Source: Streptosporangium amethystogenes (GTDB lineage: Bacteria > Actinomycetota > Actinomycetes > Streptosporangiales > Streptosporangiaceae). Taken from it: 64,000 nucleotides of DNA. The translations under genes were made by a program, and so were the position numbers. The stretch spans positions 77,646 to 141,645 of the forward strand of contig NZ_JOEQ01000019.1 of assembly GCF_000721075.1 (NCBI RefSeq). The letters are read 5' to 3'. The notes under the pieces were generated by a model. That model searched no databases. It was not told the DNA's origin and saw nothing but the letters and a program-made list of their open reading frames with translations. Below, piece by piece: positions 61,378-64,000 of this stretch (position 1 is its first letter; each line of letters starts with the position of its first letter).

Positions 61378-63182
61378 ACAATTTCATCTCCGCTCAGCGC
61401 GGCAGCAGCCCCGCCGGGCTGGTGCGCTACCTGTTCGGGCCCGGCTCCAGCGGGGAGCACACCGACCAGCGCATCATCGCGGCCGACGTGACGCTCGGCC
61501 TGGCCGAGGGAACGCGGCTGGACCACGTCGCCGACGCCGACGCCATCTACGCGCTGGGCCGCGACATGGACTCACACCGCATCCTGCTCGGGGTCACGCC
61601 GCCGAACGGCTGGGTGTGGCACTGCGCGATCTCCCTGCCGCCCGGCGAGGAGCTGGCCGATGCGCAGTGGGCCGAGGTCGCCCGTACGGCGGTGGCCAGG
61701 ATGGGGTTCGACGAGGCGGACGACCGGGCGCCGTGCCGGTGGATCGCGGTCCACCACGGCCGCTCGGTCGGCGGCAACGAGCACATCCACCTGATGGTCA
61801 ACCTGGTGCGCGAGGACGGCAAGGTCGCCGCCACCTGGAACGACCGGCGCACCATGAGCCGGGTGTGCGCTGAGATGGAGCGCCGCTTCGACCTGGTGGT
61901 GGTGGAAGGCCGCGCCGGGCACGGCATGCCCGGCTACTCCAAGGCCGAACACCAGAAGATGCGCGCCGGCGCCCCCTCCGAACGGCAGCGCCTGGCCCGC
62001 CTGGTGCGCGCGGCCGCCGCGCGCTCGGCGAGCGAAGCCGAATTTGTCCGGCGGGTCAAGGCCTCCGGGGCGTTGGTACGGCCCCGGTTCGTCACCGGCG
62101 GCCGCGACCAGGTCGTCGGCTACTCAGCCGCGCTACGCCCGGCCGAGGGGCAGGAGCCGGTGTGGTTCGGCGGCGGCAAGCTCGCCGCGGACCTGACCCT
62201 GCCCCGGCTGCGCCAGCAGTGGGACATCGTCAATGAGCACCAGGCGCTCGCCGAGTGGCGGCGCTCCCCGGACGTCGCGGGCCCGCCCGGTCCCGGCGAG
62301 CAGACCGCCGTCGACGTCACGGAGTGGGCACGCGCCGCGCAGCTGGTCGACGCCGTCCGCGAGCGCCTGCAGCACACCCCACCCGGCGACGTCGTGGTCT
62401 GGCGCAGTGGGTGCCGGGGCGCGGCCGCGATGGTGGCCGCGCTCGCCGAGCGCATCGAGACGCCGAGTGCGGGCGGGCCGGGGCCGATCGCGGCGCTGGC
62501 CGACCGCCTGGCCTGGTCGGCTCAGGCTCCCCGCGGTGAGGGGCGCGGCCGCCCTGCGGGGTGGGGCGAGGTGCGGGCTGTTGTCCGGATTATCGGCCAC
62601 GCCGCCCGTAAGGGGCCGGCCAGTGCGACGTGGATGGTGGTGGCGGCCGCGCTGCTGGTGCTGGTGGCCACCATCGCCGCCTGGCACGAGCAACACCGCC
62701 AGCTGCGCCAAGCCGCCGCCCTCACCGAGCACACCAAGACCCTGGCCCACGATCTACACCGGCGCCGCGCAGCAGCGGCCCCGGCCTGGACCGAACGCCG
62801 CTACGGCGCTCTCACCGATGCTCGCCTGGAGCAGCTGGCGACCGTGGCCGCCGCCGACGTGGCCCGGTTCAGCTCCCCGCCGCCCGCCGCTCCGCCTCGC
62901 CCGGCCCGGCCCGTCGACCAGGAGGCGCACGGCGCGGCGACCGCGGCCGCGCTGGCCTTCCCGGGCCGACGTCGCCCGGCCACCGTTGAGGAGGCTCGCG
63001 GGCAGTTGGCCGCCATTAGCAAGGAGATTGGCCTGCGCGCCGCGATGTCCCCCGAGCGCGTCGCTCAGGAGCGGACCGAACGCGCTCAAGCCCAGCAGAC
63101 CCAGCGCGCCCAGGTTCAGCGGACCGTTCGGTCGACGCCGCAGCGTGGTCCCTCGCAGGGGCAGGGCAGCCGAGGCCGATAG
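61374..63182 (+). CDS. Relaxase/mobilisation nuclease (MobA-like)
   Basis: 602 residues, GTG start coupled to mobC. The relaxase domain is N-terminal (~1-200): a Ser/Tyr-containing start (ISAQRGSSPAGLVRYLFG), then IAVHHGRSVGGNEHIHLMVN with the His-x-His metal ligands of MOB relaxases, and WNDRRTMSRVCAEMERRFDL. Residues ~420-445 hold one membrane segment (ATWMVVAAALLVLVATIAAW). The C-terminal ~150 residues are Ala/Gln/Arg-rich. The catalytic Tyr could be that in LVRYLFG. It should nick oriT and pilot the strand; no type IV secretion genes are present, so mobilisation in trans is expected. Confidence 0.88.
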   Translation: MNNFISAQRGSSPAGLVRYLFGPGSSGEHTDQRIIAADVTLGLAEGTRLDHVADADAIYALGRDMDSHRILLGVTPPNGWVWHCAISLPPGEELADAQWAEVARTAVARMGFDEADDRAPCRWIAVHHGRSVGGNEHIHLMVNLVREDGKVAATWNDRRTMSRVCAEMERRFDLVVVEGRAGHGMPGYSKAEHQKMRAGAPSERQRLARLVRAAAARSASEAEFVRRVKASGALVRPRFVTGGRDQVVGYSAALRPAEGQEPVWFGGGKLAADLTLPRLRQQWDIVNEHQALAEWRRSPDVAGPPGPGEQTAVDVTEWARAAQLVDAVRERLQHTPPGDVVVWRSGCRGAAAMVAALAERIETPSAGGPGPIAALADRLAWSAQAPRGEGRGRPAGWGEVRAVVRIIGHAARKGPASATWMVVAAALLVLVATIAAWHEQHRQLRQAAALTEHTKTLAHDLHRRRAAAAPAWTERRYGALTDARLEQLATVAAADVARFSSPPPAAPPRPARPVDQEAHGAATAAALAFPGRRRPATVEEARGQLAAISKEIGLRAAMSPERVAQERTERAQAQQTQRAQVQRTVRSTPQRGPSQGQGSRGR

Positions 63183-63880
63183 CTCCAGATTGAGGTTCTC
63201 CACAGTTCGGTGGTCTCCCTCGCTAGTGCTGCTCCACGCGAGCTGACGGAAGTTGATCTGTGACCTTCGTCACATATGGAGGCTCTCCGGAAAGCCCGGC
63301 CTGAGGTTTTCTAGGACCATGGAAAGCGGCATGGGCCCTGGCCCTACTGGTTCCATCGCAAAGGCTCACCCTTCCGAGAAGAGGGCAACGTGAGGTGCTC
63401 TCAGCGCCCCCTAGATCTTCTACATGCCGGATGAGCTCCTGGGTGATCAGTGTGACTACCCAGCGGACTTCAAGATCATCTTTGGTTGCTGTGGGATCAG
63501 CGACGTGGCAAGCATGGCTCTCAGGGCATCCAGAGGCATGAGCTCCGGTGGGGCACATAGCTGTGAGGTCGAGCTGATCGTTCCGGGCTTTGAGACGGTG
63601 TCACCGATTTCCTCACCTCTCCCGATTTGTGCCGCTGATTTTGGGTTGGTGTCCTCAACGCGGCTGGACCCAACTGGATCAGGCCACATCGGCTTGAGCA
63701 CCGGGGGTGATCACGCACTGTAGTAGGAACTTCTAGGGGTCTTGGGCAGGTCGGTCGACAGATCCAGAGGTACCCCTCTTCGTCGCTCCCGGTCGACCAA
63801 CCCCTACGCGACCGATCCGTGACCGTAGGGAGCCGAGAACTCATCTGGTTGACGGGGCGTTCCAGAGTGGACGGACCCAG
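63183..63880. other. Gene-free region after the relaxase
   Basis: Several short frames exist on both strands but none has a start with a ribosome site and consistent codon bias. Composition is less GC-rich than in the flanking genes. I see decayed non-coding sequence and nothing that can be named. Confidence 0.4.
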
Positions 63881-63882
63881 GC

Positions 63883-64000
63883 CAGGAACTGGCAGCACGT
63901 AGTGGAACGCTTCCGGCAGCACGTGGTGGAACTTTCCGGCGGTGGAACTTTCCGGCAGCGGCAGCGGAACACTTTCGCCGGCGGTGGAACACTTCGGGTC
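63883..64000. repeat. Short imperfect tandem repeats, probable insertion-sequence end
   Basis: Five imperfect copies of a ~20-bp unit, GTGGAAC..TTTCCGGC.G, occur at ~63900, 63925, 63945, 63965 and 63980. The end of IS21-like elements carries several copies of such TGGA/AC-CTTTC units, so the window may stop at the left end of an insertion sequence whose transposase lies beyond base 64,000. Confidence 0.45.

Noticed and set aside
63883..64000. CRISPR array
   Set aside because: Units are only ~20 bp, imperfect and nearly contiguous, with no uniform spacers and no cas genes nearby.

Overview
The window is high-GC actinobacterial DNA. Codon third positions are G/C-rich, starts are often GTG or TTG, genes commonly overlap by 4 nt, and a CebR-type cellulase operator, an actinomycete-type integrative plasmid and an FxLD lanthipeptide locus are present. 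A member of the Streptosporangiales or a related filamentous actinomycete fits best. This is inference, because no rRNA or housekeeping marker is present. The window is almost wholly accessory DNA: two RiPP loci, two mobilisable or integrative elements, a large defence island, a second restriction locus and many transposon scars.

1-3.8 kb: a lasso-type RiPP locus. Reading leftwards it has a small DnaJ-zinc-finger-like protein, two paralogous ~40-residue precursor-like peptides too short for routine gene calling, a perfect 12-bp inverted repeat, and an asparagine-synthase-like macrolactam cyclase. A partial GNAT acetyltransferase converges on the cyclase, recalling acetylated (albusnodin-like) lasso peptides. 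An XRE/TPR regulator is divergent. 3.8-12.3 kb: an integrative-plasmid backbone (Pra-like activator, FtsK/TraSA-like transfer protein, RepSA-like HUH initiator, small membrane proteins, large serine integrase). Its right end lies in the Walker A codons of an ABC-transporter ATPase, leaving a 5'-truncated ATPase followed by an intact FtsX-type permease (12.9-14.8 kb).

15.1-18.2 kb: a secreted Thr/Pro-rich protein and a secreted CBM2-GH5-X2 cellulase behind a perfect CebR palindrome. 18.4-35.5 kb: a defence island lying between two diverged direct copies of a ~170-bp sequence, with a tRNA-Leu-3'-like motif clearest in the first. It encodes a DUF2637 protein, a nuclease-fold/propeller/Ser-Thr-kinase protein, a broken KAP NTPase, a nuclease-like protein, a 1,391-residue Avs-like STAND NTPase, a single-chain type ISP/IIL restriction-methylation enzyme, transposase relics and a 505-residue unknown.

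35.6-43.8 kb: a leftward FxLD class I lanthipeptide operon with two precursors, LanB, LanC, a fused SpaB_C/isoaspartyl-type methyltransferase and a TPR-like protein. 44.1-47.4 kb: a GNAT, an XRE/TPR regulator and a DUF574-type methyltransferase. 47.5-51.4 kb: an unrecognised five-gene set (solute-binding lipoprotein, O-methyltransferase, small unknown, YdcF-like, WbqC-like) with a 26-bp perfect hairpin inside it. 51.8-57.9 kb: a complete type I restriction-modification operon (hsdM, hsdS, hsdR). 58.0-60.4 kb: a zinc-ribbon/nuclease-like pair and a hypothetical gene. 60.7-63.2 kb: a mobilisation module (MobC-like protein and relaxase) with a candidate oriT. The window ends in short terminal-repeat-like sequence suggestive of an insertion-sequence end.

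Limits: all function calls come from reading the translated sequence and remembered family motifs. No database search was run.
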